From Methanospirillum lacunae (lineage in GTDB: Archaea; Halobacteriota; Methanomicrobia; Methanomicrobiales; Methanospirillaceae), in assembly GCF_046195335.1 (NCBI RefSeq), contig NZ_CP176093.1: a DNA stretch of 64,000 nucleotides, one strand, 5' to 3'. The position numbers and the translations under genes were made by a program. This document shows, piece by piece, positions 6,165 to 15,153 of this stretch; position 1 is the stretch's first letter, and each line of letters starts with the position of its first letter. Below the pieces are notes generated by a model. The model searched no databases. It worked only from the letters and a program-made list of their open reading frames with translations, and was not told where the DNA came from.

Positions 6165-7979
6165 ATGAAACAGGTGTTCACAGGGCTATTTATATGCGGT
6201 TTCCTGCTGCTTATCCATATTGTGTCTGCAGTCCCGGGAGATATTATCTGGCAGCAGACTCTTGGGGGTCAGTCTGCAGAGGAATGGGGATATAGCGTTG
6301 ATACAACTTCAGACAATGGGATGATCATCACCGGGATTGCTTACTCTGAAGATGCCAATATTTCAGGAGCAAAAGGTCAGGGTGATCTCTGGGTGGTCCG
6401 GCTCGGCCCAGATGGAAAACCTCTTTGGAATCATGCCTATGGTGGGAATGGATCTGATTATGGTCTTTCGGTAAAAGCCATCCCTGATGGTAGTTTCATC
6501 ATTGTTGGAACAACCGGATCAACAAACGGGGATATCTCTGGGTATCATGACAACGGCGATCTCTGGGTCATCAAACTTACATCCTCAGGTGAACCGGTCT
6601 GGAAACATGTCTATGGGGGGAATATGACTGATGAAGGTGGAGATATCATCCAGACTCCTGATGGTGGTTACATGCTGGTGGGGTACACTATGTCCAATGA
6701 TGGTGATGTGACGGGCCATCATGGGGGTGGTGACCTCTGGATGTTGCACCTGAATCAAACGGGGTCAATTGTTTGGCAGAAGACGTTTGGTGGATCAAAG
6801 CGCGATAGCGGGAGTAGTATCATCAGGACATCAGATGGTGGGTACGCCATGACTGGAAATACCTACTCCAGTGATGGAGATGTAACCTCAAATCACGGTA
6901 GCAGTGATCTCTGGGTTGTAAAGACTGATGCAAACGGTACTCTCCTCTGGCAGAAATCATATGGTGGTTCGAAATTAGACTGGGGTCATTCCCTGGTAGA
7001 ACTTCCGGGTGGCGATCTCCTTGTCGCCGGAGTGACAGCGTCTTCAGATGGTGATGTTCATCTCAATCATGGTGCAGGAGATATCTGGGTTCTCCGGCTT
7101 TCATCCCAGGGTAATTTGATCTGGGAGAAAACATATGGTGGAAACTTCAGCGATAATGTCTGGAAGATAGAATCATCTCCAAGAGGAGGGGCTTTCCTTG
7201 TTGGGGAAACCTTCTCTGTAGATGGTGATATTCTGGGTAATCATGGCGATGCAGATCTCTGGACCTCTGAGATTGATGGAAATGGGGCCCTCATCTGGCA
7301 GCGGACAATGGGTGGAAGTAATTATGACAGCGGGTCTTGGGGCAGGCTTATGCAGGATGGGAATCTGGCTGTTGTTGGAACAACACGTTCATCTGATGGC
7401 GATGTTCATGGAATTATCGGCAATGGTGATCTCTGGGCAGTTAAGATTAGTACCGGAAATATCTCAACGAATGCAACTGTTCAGGCTGCTTCTGTGAATG
7501 CAAGTAATGTGAGTGCTGGTAATGGTTCAGTTCCTCTCATTGCCGCAAATGTAACCCAGCAACCGATTCCACATCTGGCAAATAATACTACCAGTACTGG
7601 TTTCTTGAATGCCACTTCTTCTCCGGCGATGCCGCCGGTCCCTGTAAATAGTTCTGAAAACAAGACACTGGTCATTCCCCCGCCAGTTATCAATCAGACT
7701 CCGGGAAATGCAACTGCTCACACAAATCTGACAAATTCATCAAATGCTACCCTTGTTGCGATTCCCGGGTTTGTTCAGATACCGGGTGATCCGAATCATG
7801 ATGGAAAATATGAGGACCTGAATGGAAATGGGAAGATTGACTTGCAGGATCCACCTATACTCTTCAATAACTTTGACTGGATAAAAGCAAACCTTCCAAA
7901 CCAGGCCTTTGATTTCAATGGAAACGGAGTTCTGGATTATGGGGATATTACCGCATTGTTTGAGGAGGCTTCCCGATGA
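6165..7979 (+). CDS. Secreted seven-repeat beta-propeller with dockerin-like tail
   Basis: 604 residues. A signal peptide (about 1-23) precedes seven repeats of about 55 residues, each with 'W..T.GG...D.G.S', 'DGG....G.T.S.DGD' and 'G..DLWV.K', spanning about 28-430; seven units suggest a closed seven-bladed propeller. An Asn/Thr/Pro-rich linker with many sequons follows (430-540). The last 60 residues hold 'DPNHDGKYEDLNGNGKIDLQD' and 'FDFNGNGVLDYGDI', two EF-hand-type Ca2+ loops typical of dockerin-like modules. A cohesin-like partner is encoded by the next gene, which overlaps by ATGA. ATATAT at 6121-6126 is a possible TATA box. The propeller's ligand is unknown. Confidence 0.75.
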   Translation: MKQVFTGLFICGFLLLIHIVSAVPGDIIWQQTLGGQSAEEWGYSVDTTSDNGMIITGIAYSEDANISGAKGQGDLWVVRLGPDGKPLWNHAYGGNGSDYGLSVKAIPDGSFIIVGTTGSTNGDISGYHDNGDLWVIKLTSSGEPVWKHVYGGNMTDEGGDIIQTPDGGYMLVGYTMSNDGDVTGHHGGGDLWMLHLNQTGSIVWQKTFGGSKRDSGSSIIRTSDGGYAMTGNTYSSDGDVTSNHGSSDLWVVKTDANGTLLWQKSYGGSKLDWGHSLVELPGGDLLVAGVTASSDGDVHLNHGAGDIWVLRLSSQGNLIWEKTYGGNFSDNVWKIESSPRGGAFLVGETFSVDGDILGNHGDADLWTSEIDGNGALIWQRTMGGSNYDSGSWGRLMQDGNLAVVGTTRSSDGDVHGIIGNGDLWAVKISTGNISTNATVQAASVNASNVSAGNGSVPLIAANVTQQPIPHLANNTTSTGFLNATSSPAMPPVPVNSSENKTLVIPPPVINQTPGNATAHTNLTNSSNATLVAIPGFVQIPGDPNHDGKYEDLNGNGKIDLQDPPILFNNFDWIKANLPNQAFDFNGNGVLDYGDITALFEEASR

Positions 7980-8947
7980 AAAAATTGTACCTTGCGTTAT
8001 TAATTGTGCTTCTTACTGGTTTTTGCTCTGCGTTCAGTAGTGCATCTACTATAACCATCTCTCCCGCCTCAATATCAGGAATAGGGATGAGCAGTACTGC
8101 AACAATCTCTCTTGACTCTGCTGACCAGGGCCTTTCCGGGTATGTTTTCTCGGTGTACCCACAAAGCCCGCAGATCGCATCAATTACCGGTGCAATATTC
8201 CCTGCATGGGCAACTCTTTCTGATGCTTCACATGGTGAAGGGGCTGCCTATACCATCAGGGCTCTGGACATGAATGATGCCGTTGTTCCGGGAGCTACAA
8301 ATGTCCTTCTCGCGACCCTGAACCTTAATGGGGTATCACCGGGAAGCACCCAAATTGTTATCGAGGTTAAACAACTCGATGATGATGCCGGGAATGCAAT
8401 CATTCCTCAGACGATTCCCGGGCAGATAACTGTGGGGGGCAGCAGTGGCGATCAGATTCTGAACCTGCAACTTACACCGGGTTGGAACTTTGTTGGCATT
8501 CCGATGGTCATGCAGCCAGGGACAGATACTGCAGAGGTGTTTAGAAATGTTCCAAGTGCCGGACACTCAGTCTTTACCTATGATGCCCAGAAGGGATGGA
8601 GCATCGTCGGCCCGAAGGATGCTCTCTCTCCAATGAATGCGTACTGGATCTTCACTGAACAGGCACTGACCATTCCACTCAGGGTTCAGGGACCAGCAAC
8701 ATCGCCCCGGTCTCTTGGATCAGGATGGAATATTTTTGGACCACCCGGAATGGCCCAAAAACCAGCGTCTGATATTCTTGCATGTTTGTCTGACTGGACT
8801 TATGTAGTTGGGTTTGATTCTGCACATCAGCAGTATCAGCAGTCCATTATCAAAGGCGGTTCAGGCCAAAATTCAGATAAGACTCCGCTGGTTCCGGGAG
8901 CAGGATATTGGATCTATCTCTCTGCACCTGGACAACTTACCCCCTGA
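7976..8947 (+). CDS. Secreted cohesin-like protein
   Basis: 323 residues with a signal peptide (about 1-24). Residues 25-155 form a beta-sandwich resembling archaeal cohesins: 'TITISPASISGIGMSSTATI', 'GLSGYVFSV', 'GATNVLLATLNLNGVSPG', and 'LDDDAGNAI' ending 'GQITV'. The C-terminal half has two related units starting 'LTPGWNFVGIP' and 'LGSGWNIFGPP', a module seen in surface proteins, with no clear anchor. The ATG overlaps the stop of the dockerin-tailed propeller gene (ATGA), and GAGGAGG at 7962-7968 is a strong ribosome site. A cohesin-dockerin pair between the two products is inferred from module type and gene coupling, not shown. Confidence 0.65.
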   Translation: MKKLYLALLIVLLTGFCSAFSSASTITISPASISGIGMSSTATISLDSADQGLSGYVFSVYPQSPQIASITGAIFPAWATLSDASHGEGAAYTIRALDMNDAVVPGATNVLLATLNLNGVSPGSTQIVIEVKQLDDDAGNAIIPQTIPGQITVGGSSGDQILNLQLTPGWNFVGIPMVMQPGTDTAEVFRNVPSAGHSVFTYDAQKGWSIVGPKDALSPMNAYWIFTEQALTIPLRVQGPATSPRSLGSGWNIFGPPGMAQKPASDILACLSDWTYVVGFDSAHQQYQQSIIKGGSGQNSDKTPLVPGAGYWIYLSAPGQLTP

Positions 8948-9025
8948 AGGGGACAAATCCATTTATTTCTGGGTGCCATTGTACTGAGAGACTTGCCAAT
9001 TGGCAAAGACTCGGACGCTGATATC

Positions 9026-9535
9026 ATGTATCTGAAAGCCGGAATAATTCTAGTATCACTGTTCTTCATTGTCAGTAGTGTGTCTGCAATTCCACCACTG
9101 CCGTATGAGTTCTATGGCAACGCCACGATCAATGGTGCTCCTATACCTGCAGGAACTGTCATTTCAGCCAAAATTAACGGGACTGAAGTAGGGAACATCA
9201 CAGTTGTCGATGCTGGTGTATATGGAGGTTCAGACACCTTTGACAAGCGTCTTGTAGTAAATGGGGAAGAAAAGCAGATCGGTCAGTATATTATCTTCAG
9301 CGCTCAGGGAATGGAGGCAGCGCAGAAGGTCAAACTCTACGCCGGTGAATCCCAACGTCTGGATTTGACCTTTGCACCCGGTGTATCCGGAAGTATTGAT
9401 GCATCGGTCACTCCTTCCCAGCAGACCAATACTCCTGATCTCCCGAAAACAGAACCAACAAAGGCAGCACCCATGGTTGGTGCTCCTGTTGTTGCAGGCC
9501 TTCTTGCACTGGTACTGTTTGCGCGACGATCATAA
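9026..9535 (+). CDS. Surface protein with C-terminal membrane anchor
   Basis: 169 residues from ATG 9026; a TTG at 8993 would add 11 polar residues before the signal peptide and is less likely. The signal peptide MYLKAGIILVSLFFIVSSVS is followed by a beta-rich domain (about 25-120) with 'EFYGNATINGAPIPAGTVI' and 'GVYGGSDTFDKRLVV', a module common in secreted methanogen proteins. A Thr/Pro-rich stretch and then 'APMVGAPVVAGLLALVLFARRS', a hydrophobic segment ending in Arg-Arg, looks like a sorting or anchor tail of the archaeosortase type. Function unknown; probably an envelope component. Confidence 0.65.
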   Translation: MYLKAGIILVSLFFIVSSVSAIPPLPYEFYGNATINGAPIPAGTVISAKINGTEVGNITVVDAGVYGGSDTFDKRLVVNGEEKQIGQYIIFSAQGMEAAQKVKLYAGESQRLDLTFAPGVSGSIDASVTPSQQTNTPDLPKTEPTKAAPMVGAPVVAGLLALVLFARRS

Positions 9536-9589
9536 CTGTCACTCCCTTTTTCCCGCACCTTCATATCTTTCCACTGCATATCCACCTGT

Positions 9590-10744
9590 ATGCCACAGGT
9601 GACCGTCTATTCAACGCAGAACTGTCCTTATTGTCGACTCGCCAAGGCCTTTCTGGATCGATACGGGGTTGAATACCGAAGTATTGATGTTGGTGTCGAT
9701 CGCACGGCAGCAAAAGAGATGGTTGAAAAGTCCGGCCAGTACGGGGTGCCGGTCATCACTGTTGATGATGAGGTGATTGTTGGTTTTGATTCAAACCGGC
9801 TCTCTGAATTGTTTGGCAGCAGTGATGAATCTTCAGTCTACGATATTATCATCGCTGGTGCAGGACCGGCAGGAATGACTGCGGCACTGTACTGTGCTCG
9901 TAAGAATCTGAAAACCATTGTTATTTCTGAAGATATCGGCGGTCAGGCTCTTGAAAGCTGGAATATTGAAAATTACATGGGCTATCGGATGATCACCGGC
10001 GATGAACTGATGTCAAAGTTTGAGGAACAGGTAAGGCAGACCGATATCAAGATCGAGCTCGATCAGATTTCATCACTTCTTCCTACAACCGGTGGATACC
10101 TGGTTAAGACCGCATCAGAAAAACAGTTCAAAGGGAAAAGCGTCATCCTTGCCCAGGGCAAAAGACCCAAACGTCTTGGGCTTGAGCGCGAGGAGGAGTT
10201 TACCGGCAGGGGAATATCAGTATGTGCCACATGTGATGGTCCGCTCTTCAAGGAACGGGTCGTCGCTATTGTTGGTGGCGGGAACTCGGCGCTGCAGACT
10301 GCCATTGAGATGAGTAATATTGCCACAACTGTGCACCTAATTGTCAGAAGCAAGATACGAGCTGATGCGGTTTACGAGGAGAAGATCAAAAACCGTTCAA
10401 ATATTATCATACATCTCGGTTCAGAGGTGACTGAATTCAAAGGAACTGATCGGCTCAGTGGTATTGTAATCAACGAGCGATCCTCCGGGAAGAGCGAAGA
10501 GCTGAAAGTCGATGGTCTTTTCACTGAGATTGGCTGGATTCCAAACACCAGTTTCCTGGAAGGACTCGTGAACCTCAATTATCTAAAAGAGATTGTCATC
10601 GATATCAACTGTCGGACTAATGCTCCTGGTATTTTTGCAGCTGGTGATGTTACTGCTGTTCTTGGCAAGCAGATTATCATTGCAGCCGGTGAAGGGGCAA
10701 AAGCAGCTCTGTCTGCCTTTGATTATCTGATGGTAAACCACTAA
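9590..10744 (+). CDS. Glutaredoxin-thioredoxin reductase fusion
   Basis: 384 residues. Residues 1-78 are a glutaredoxin domain with CPYC (12-15) and the cis-Pro segment 'GVPVITV'. Residues 83-384 are a TrxB-type flavoprotein with FAD motif GAGPAG (90-95), redox pair CATC (212-215), dinucleotide motif GGGNSA (229-234) and 'IFAAGDVTAV' near the end. The 2'-phosphate-binding HRRxxxR of NADPH-dependent enzymes is replaced by VRSKIR, so NADPH may not be the donor. NADH, or F420H2 as in the deazaflavin-dependent enzyme of Methanocaldococcus, are options. The fusion lets the flavoprotein pass electrons straight to its own glutaredoxin. Confidence 0.88.
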   Translation: MPQVTVYSTQNCPYCRLAKAFLDRYGVEYRSIDVGVDRTAAKEMVEKSGQYGVPVITVDDEVIVGFDSNRLSELFGSSDESSVYDIIIAGAGPAGMTAALYCARKNLKTIVISEDIGGQALESWNIENYMGYRMITGDELMSKFEEQVRQTDIKIELDQISSLLPTTGGYLVKTASEKQFKGKSVILAQGKRPKRLGLEREEEFTGRGISVCATCDGPLFKERVVAIVGGGNSALQTAIEMSNIATTVHLIVRSKIRADAVYEEKIKNRSNIIIHLGSEVTEFKGTDRLSGIVINERSSGKSEELKVDGLFTEIGWIPNTSFLEGLVNLNYLKEIVIDINCRTNAPGIFAAGDVTAVLGKQIIIAAGEGAKAALSAFDYLMVNH

Positions 10745-10750
10745 TCCGGT

Positions 10751-12016
10751 TTATCCCTCTTTTTGAAAGAGCACTATCCGGTTGGTATTGGTGCCGATCT
10801 CCATGTTTGATACTCCCCAGATGTTTGCGGTTTTGGTAAACTCCTGGCTGTTCACCACAATTCCAACACAGGTAAACCCGGCATTCATCCCAACCGGGAC
10901 AATAACCTCATCAAGCATGACTGTCCGGTTCCTCACTTCTCCCACTTCAAAGGCTACCCATCCATCTGGTTGTGTGATCCTGTAGAGTTCATGAAAAACT
11001 CCCTGCATCACATCAGTCCAATCAGTTACTTTCGGGAGTTTGGTAATTTTTGATCCAATCTCTTCTTCATCAATACCATTGAACCAGCACCTGAGCCAAT
11101 TATCGGCAGAATACTGAACGATATCAAGAAATGGAGGTGATGTGACTGTGAGACGAACAGAATTTTCCTCTATCGAAGATGTCTGTCTTGCATCCCCAGT
11201 TATAAACAGAATTTTTTCTCCTGCTTCACGGAGGTTTTGAATCTCTTGTCTTGTTAGATCCTTCACAAGGATTCGGGTTTTTTTCAGGATGATATCCCTG
11301 GTACTCCGGTATGGGGGTTGCTGTCCCCGTGTCTCATTTATTTTGATCTGCCGTTCGGGTGAGACTGCCTGGTTTGGCGGGAGGGTGTATACTGAGAAGA
11401 AACCAGGGGAATGTCCGGTTAGTCGATTGGTTGCAACCATCCGAATCCACTGGTCCAGGTGGTCAAGACTGCCAGTATGTTCACGGGCCAGGATGTACGT
11501 TCGAAGAGAAAGGATCTCTGCTTCAGTCTCCGGATGAAAAAACATGGAGAGATCACGTTCGACCTTGAGCCCGGATATATATGGAATTGAAAGAAGCCTT
11601 GCTTTGACTTCTGCGGGATCAGGGATAAAAAAACGTGGAACTGTAAGAATTCGGGATAGGGGGTTGATATCATTTGCAACAACCTTTCTTCCAAGGAGAC
11701 CAGCTTCAAGAGGTGTTGTTCCTCTTCCTGCAAATGGATCGTACACAAGATCTCCCGGCTCTGTCAGAAGTTTAATGAAAAACCTGGGAAGTTGGGGTTT
11801 GAAACAGGCACGATATGATATCTCATGAACTCTGGCAGCCTGTCTCTGTCTCGCTGTCCAGAACTCATTTGTGTACCTGGTAATTTTTTCCCCTGAAACT
11901 GAGATAACATCCTGAAGTGTTGTCCCCTCGCTAAAGGTACACTGGCCTGAAGAGTCATCTTCAAGAATAAAAGACCGGAGGTATGCATCCACCTCATCGG
12001 GATCTCGCCGGCTCAT
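10751..12016 (-). CDS. DNA methyltransferase, N4/N6 type
   Basis: 421 residues from ATG 12016; an upstream ATG at 12055 would overlap tfrB by 32 bases. The AdoMet motif I is DPFAGRGTT (about 93-101), followed by 'VVANDINPLS'. The catalytic motif IV is TSPPF (about 292-296). This type methylates an exocyclic amino group of cytosine or adenine; TSPPF favours N4-cytosine, but the target is not certain. No restriction endonuclease lies nearby, so it looks like an orphan methylase. It directly follows tfrB on the same strand and may be co-transcribed. Confidence 0.82.
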   Translation of the reverse strand: MSRRDPDEVDAYLRSFILEDDSSGQCTFSEGTTLQDVISVSGEKITRYTNEFWTARQRQAARVHEISYRACFKPQLPRFFIKLLTEPGDLVYDPFAGRGTTPLEAGLLGRKVVANDINPLSRILTVPRFFIPDPAEVKARLLSIPYISGLKVERDLSMFFHPETEAEILSLRTYILAREHTGSLDHLDQWIRMVATNRLTGHSPGFFSVYTLPPNQAVSPERQIKINETRGQQPPYRSTRDIILKKTRILVKDLTRQEIQNLREAGEKILFITGDARQTSSIEENSVRLTVTSPPFLDIVQYSADNWLRCWFNGIDEEEIGSKITKLPKVTDWTDVMQGVFHELYRITQPDGWVAFEVGEVRNRTVMLDEVIVPVGMNAGFTCVGIVVNSQEFTKTANIWGVSNMEIGTNTNRIVLFQKEG

Positions 12017-12023
12017 TATGATG

Positions 12024-13469
12024 TTACTGTGCCTCTTTTTTCCGGTAACCTTCAAGCAGAAGGGTCATCAGATTTTTAACTGGTTTATCAGTATGTTCCT
12101 GAATATGGTATTCGCAGAACGGGCAGATCGTGATGACTGAATCAGCACCTGTCGCTTCGATGGCGCTTCTTCGCAGTTCTCCTAGCGCTGCAGCCTCTTC
12201 AGGCAGTCCAGATCTGACTCCCCCGCCAGATCCACAGCACTGCGCTGGCATCTCAACGAACGATCCTGCGACTCTTCTGATCAACTCTCTGGGTTGCTCA
12301 CTGATTCCCTGTCCGTTCATGAGGTGACAGGGATCGTGGTAGGTTACAATCTCACCAAGACGGGCAGGCAGGGGAATTTTTATTTCTGTTAATATTTCTG
12401 TAACGTCTTTGACAGTAAATGGGGTCTCATAATCATGTTTCAGGGTTGAACCACACCCGGCACACATGGTCATTACTGTTGTGATCCCACGGCTCGTGAA
12501 TGCCCGGATATTTTTCTCTTTGATTTCATCGAGAAAAGAAGTTTGTCCTGTTCGTATGAGAGGAGAACCGCAGCAGATCTGATCCTTTGGAATGATGACC
12601 CTGATACCGACACGTTTCATTACTTCCAGCAGATCTAGTGCACGTTCAGGGAGCCTCCCGTTGAACATACAACCGACAAAAAATCCTACCTCCCCTTTTA
12701 CCTCACCAAAAGGCTCGATGATATCCGGGACCTGATCGAGAAATGTTTTATCAGATGTCTCAACGCTCCGCCCTGTTCTTTTTACAAGATCGGCAACTGC
12801 CTGATGCCGTGGGAGGGTTAGACCTTCACGATTTGCAATCTCACGAAGTTTTTCGATGGCTTTTCCCGGTATCTCGATCTCTTTCGGGCAGACTACCCGG
12901 CATCTCTGGCAACTGGTGCATGTGAAAAGTCCCTGGGCGATTGCATCCCTGATCCTGCTTTCTGTCTCACGAGGATCAAGAGCGATCCGCATCTGTGCAC
13001 GCATTGAGGTCGGCCCAATGAAGTCTGTCACTTTCATCGCTGGACAAGCTGAAACACATGAGAGGCATTCGATACAGTCCCGCAGTGGTTTTAGTCTGGC
13101 AATCTGTGCAGGGTCAGGGATGTCATGGCAATCGCATGGGTGGATACGTGGAATAGAATTGATACCCGGGACAAGTTCTACAACAAGATCTTTGATTACA
13201 GGAAGATCCAGTGGTTCGATGAGCATCCTGTCTGTTGCCTCTGCCATGCAGGCAAGTTTTGGCTCACCGTTGACCCTGACTGCACAACTCCCACACTGAC
13301 CTGCACGACAACTGGACCTGAATGACAGGGTGGGATCCTGACTCTGGATCGCCTGCAGAACATTGAGTATTCGTGCTCCCTCATTCACATCAACAGCGTA
13401 TTGTTTAGTGTGTGGCTTCAGATCTCCTTGAGGATTAAACCGTGAAATCTGGACTTTCAGGTGGATCAT
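12024..13469 (-). CDS. tfrB: Thiol:fumarate reductase subunit B
   Basis: Iron-sulfur subunit of the cytoplasmic enzyme that reduces fumarate with coenzyme M and coenzyme B thiols, giving succinate and the CoM-S-S-CoB heterodisulfide. 481 residues, close to the known TfrB length. The N-terminal [2Fe-2S] domain has Cys54, 59, 62 and 74. Two [4Fe-4S] motifs follow: C-x2-C-x2-C-x3-C at 132-142 and at 184-194. The C-terminal part has two CCG domains (CCGSPLIRTG and CCGSGGGVRSG) like HdrB. Its ATG overlaps the tfrA stop (ATGA). In methanogens the enzyme serves the reductive branch towards 2-oxoglutarate. Confidence 0.93.
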   Translation of the reverse strand: MIHLKVQISRFNPQGDLKPHTKQYAVDVNEGARILNVLQAIQSQDPTLSFRSSCRAGQCGSCAVRVNGEPKLACMAEATDRMLIEPLDLPVIKDLVVELVPGINSIPRIHPCDCHDIPDPAQIARLKPLRDCIECLSCVSACPAMKVTDFIGPTSMRAQMRIALDPRETESRIRDAIAQGLFTCTSCQRCRVVCPKEIEIPGKAIEKLREIANREGLTLPRHQAVADLVKRTGRSVETSDKTFLDQVPDIIEPFGEVKGEVGFFVGCMFNGRLPERALDLLEVMKRVGIRVIIPKDQICCGSPLIRTGQTSFLDEIKEKNIRAFTSRGITTVMTMCAGCGSTLKHDYETPFTVKDVTEILTEIKIPLPARLGEIVTYHDPCHLMNGQGISEQPRELIRRVAGSFVEMPAQCCGSGGGVRSGLPEEAAALGELRRSAIEATGADSVITICPFCEYHIQEHTDKPVKNLMTLLLEGYRKKEAQ

Positions 13470-15109
13470 GCTCCCTCCCTGTGTTCTATCGAAACATCTT
13501 TCTGACTGATATGAGTGTGACCAAATGGGGAGGATGCGTTATCCCAATCCTGGGTTATGTCAGTCCTGACATGGGCACCCCGGGATTCTTCTCTGGTCAG
13601 GGCAGAACGCACGATAAGTCGTGCGGTAGTCAGCATGTTTTTCACAATACAGCACTCTGCATACTCTTCCGGAATTGTGGCTTTCATCCTGACCTGATCA
13701 AGCGAGTCTATCTCGTTTAAGGTATGTTGAAGCGCACCCTTGTTTCTGAATATTCCAGCCCCGTTCCACATCGCTTCCTGAAGTCGTGTCCGTATCTCAC
13801 GAGCAGGAGTCTGTCCCTCAGAAAATTCCTTGAGATCTCTGATCACCAGTTGGATTGCAGAATCGTTCAGGTTCTTCTCGCGAACCGGCTCTTTGCCAGC
13901 TGAGTCACCGGCCCTTCTTCCAAACACCTGTGTCTCTGCAAGGGCGTTTCCACCAAGCCTGTTTGCACCATGAACACCTCCTGCAACCTCACCACAGGCA
14001 AACAGACCGGGAACTGTTGTTCTGCATTCGCGATCAATGCGCAGACCTCCCATGATATGATGTGCAGTTGGTGCGACTTCCATCGGTTCTTTCCGAATAT
14101 CAACGCCGAACATCAGGAACTGTTCAAGCATAGTTGGAAGCCTGGTTTCTATATCTTCAGGAGAGCGATGTGAGATATCAAGCCAGACACCACCATGTGG
14201 TGTTCCACGTCCTTCCCTGATCTCTGTAGCTGCAGCCCGGGCCACAACATCACGGGTTGAGAGTTCCATCCTCTGGGGATCGTACCGGGTCATAAACCGC
14301 TCACCGAGCGCGTTTTTAAGGACTCCTCCCTCTCCTCTGACTGCCTCTGTCACAAGACGGCCCCGTGCGTCCCAGGGATATACGGCACCGGTTGGATGGA
14401 ACTGAACCTGTTCCATGTCGATGAGTTCTGCACCTGCACGAAATCCCATTGCATATCCATCACCGGTCCCGCTTGTTGAGTTGGTGGAAATATCATACAC
14501 TCGGGTTCCACCACCTGTGGCAAGGACTACTGCATCGGCAAGAAACTCAATGAGCTCTCCGTTTCTGTCTAGACCGGCAGCTCCTATAACCCGCCCACCT
14601 TCGCAGAGCAGGGAAATGATTGTCACCTCATGGCAGATCCTCACCTCGGTGGCTGCCAGGCGATCCATCAGGGTGATCATCATCTCATGGCCGGTGCGGT
14701 CACCTGCAAAACAGGTTCGAGGAAAACATTGTCCTCCAAAAGGACGTTGAGCCAGGGAACATTCACCTGTAACATCAAAAACTGCTCCCCAGGAGAGGAG
14801 ATCCCGGATTCTCTCTGGTGACTCGGTTACAAGAGTTCTGACCAGTTCTGGGTTATTGAGAAAGGCTCCCCCTTTCATGGTGTCAGCGAAGTGATCATCT
14901 GTTTTGTCATCGCAATTTAGAACGGCGTTGTACCCACCCTCTGCCATGATGGTGCATCCACCTTTTCCGGCAATGGTCTTTGAGACCAGAACACACTCTC
15001 CATGTGTCGATGCTTCGATGGCAGCTCTGACTCCGGCGCCACCGCTTCCGATGACCAGAACATGCGAACTGATGATCTCCCTGACCTTCATCTTATTAGT
15101 AGGGTGCAT
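13466..15109 (-). CDS. tfrA: Thiol:fumarate reductase subunit A
   Basis: Flavoprotein subunit of CoM/CoB:fumarate reductase, 547 residues, related to succinate dehydrogenase and fumarate reductase flavoproteins. The FAD-binding motif is GSGGAG (21-26). Further family blocks are 'GKGGCTIMAEGGYNAV', 'VVLATGGGTRVYDISTNS' and the active-site region 'HPTGAVYPWDARGRLVTEAVRGEGG' in shortened view HPTGA...RGEGG. 'GGLRIDRECRTTVPGLFACG' is the C-terminal FAD segment. It is upstream of tfrB and coupled to it by ATGA. ATG 15109 is used; ATG 15091 is also possible. It is divergent from the aspartate kinase gene, with 44 bases between. Confidence 0.92.
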   Translation of the reverse strand: MHPTNKMKVREIISSHVLVIGSGGAGVRAAIEASTHGECVLVSKTIAGKGGCTIMAEGGYNAVLNCDDKTDDHFADTMKGGAFLNNPELVRTLVTESPERIRDLLSWGAVFDVTGECSLAQRPFGGQCFPRTCFAGDRTGHEMMITLMDRLAATEVRICHEVTIISLLCEGGRVIGAAGLDRNGELIEFLADAVVLATGGGTRVYDISTNSTSGTGDGYAMGFRAGAELIDMEQVQFHPTGAVYPWDARGRLVTEAVRGEGGVLKNALGERFMTRYDPQRMELSTRDVVARAAATEIREGRGTPHGGVWLDISHRSPEDIETRLPTMLEQFLMFGVDIRKEPMEVAPTAHHIMGGLRIDRECRTTVPGLFACGEVAGGVHGANRLGGNALAETQVFGRRAGDSAGKEPVREKNLNDSAIQLVIRDLKEFSEGQTPAREIRTRLQEAMWNGAGIFRNKGALQHTLNEIDSLDQVRMKATIPEEYAECCIVKNMLTTARLIVRSALTREESRGAHVRTDITQDWDNASSPFGHTHISQKDVSIEHREGA

Positions 15110-15153
15110 CCTAAAATGAGATAAAAAGTACTTAGTATGAGAGTTGCGGCTGA

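Noticed and set aside
11419..11748. 109-codon frame inside the DNA methyltransferase gene
   Set aside because: Same strand, shifted frame of a well-supported gene; no motif.
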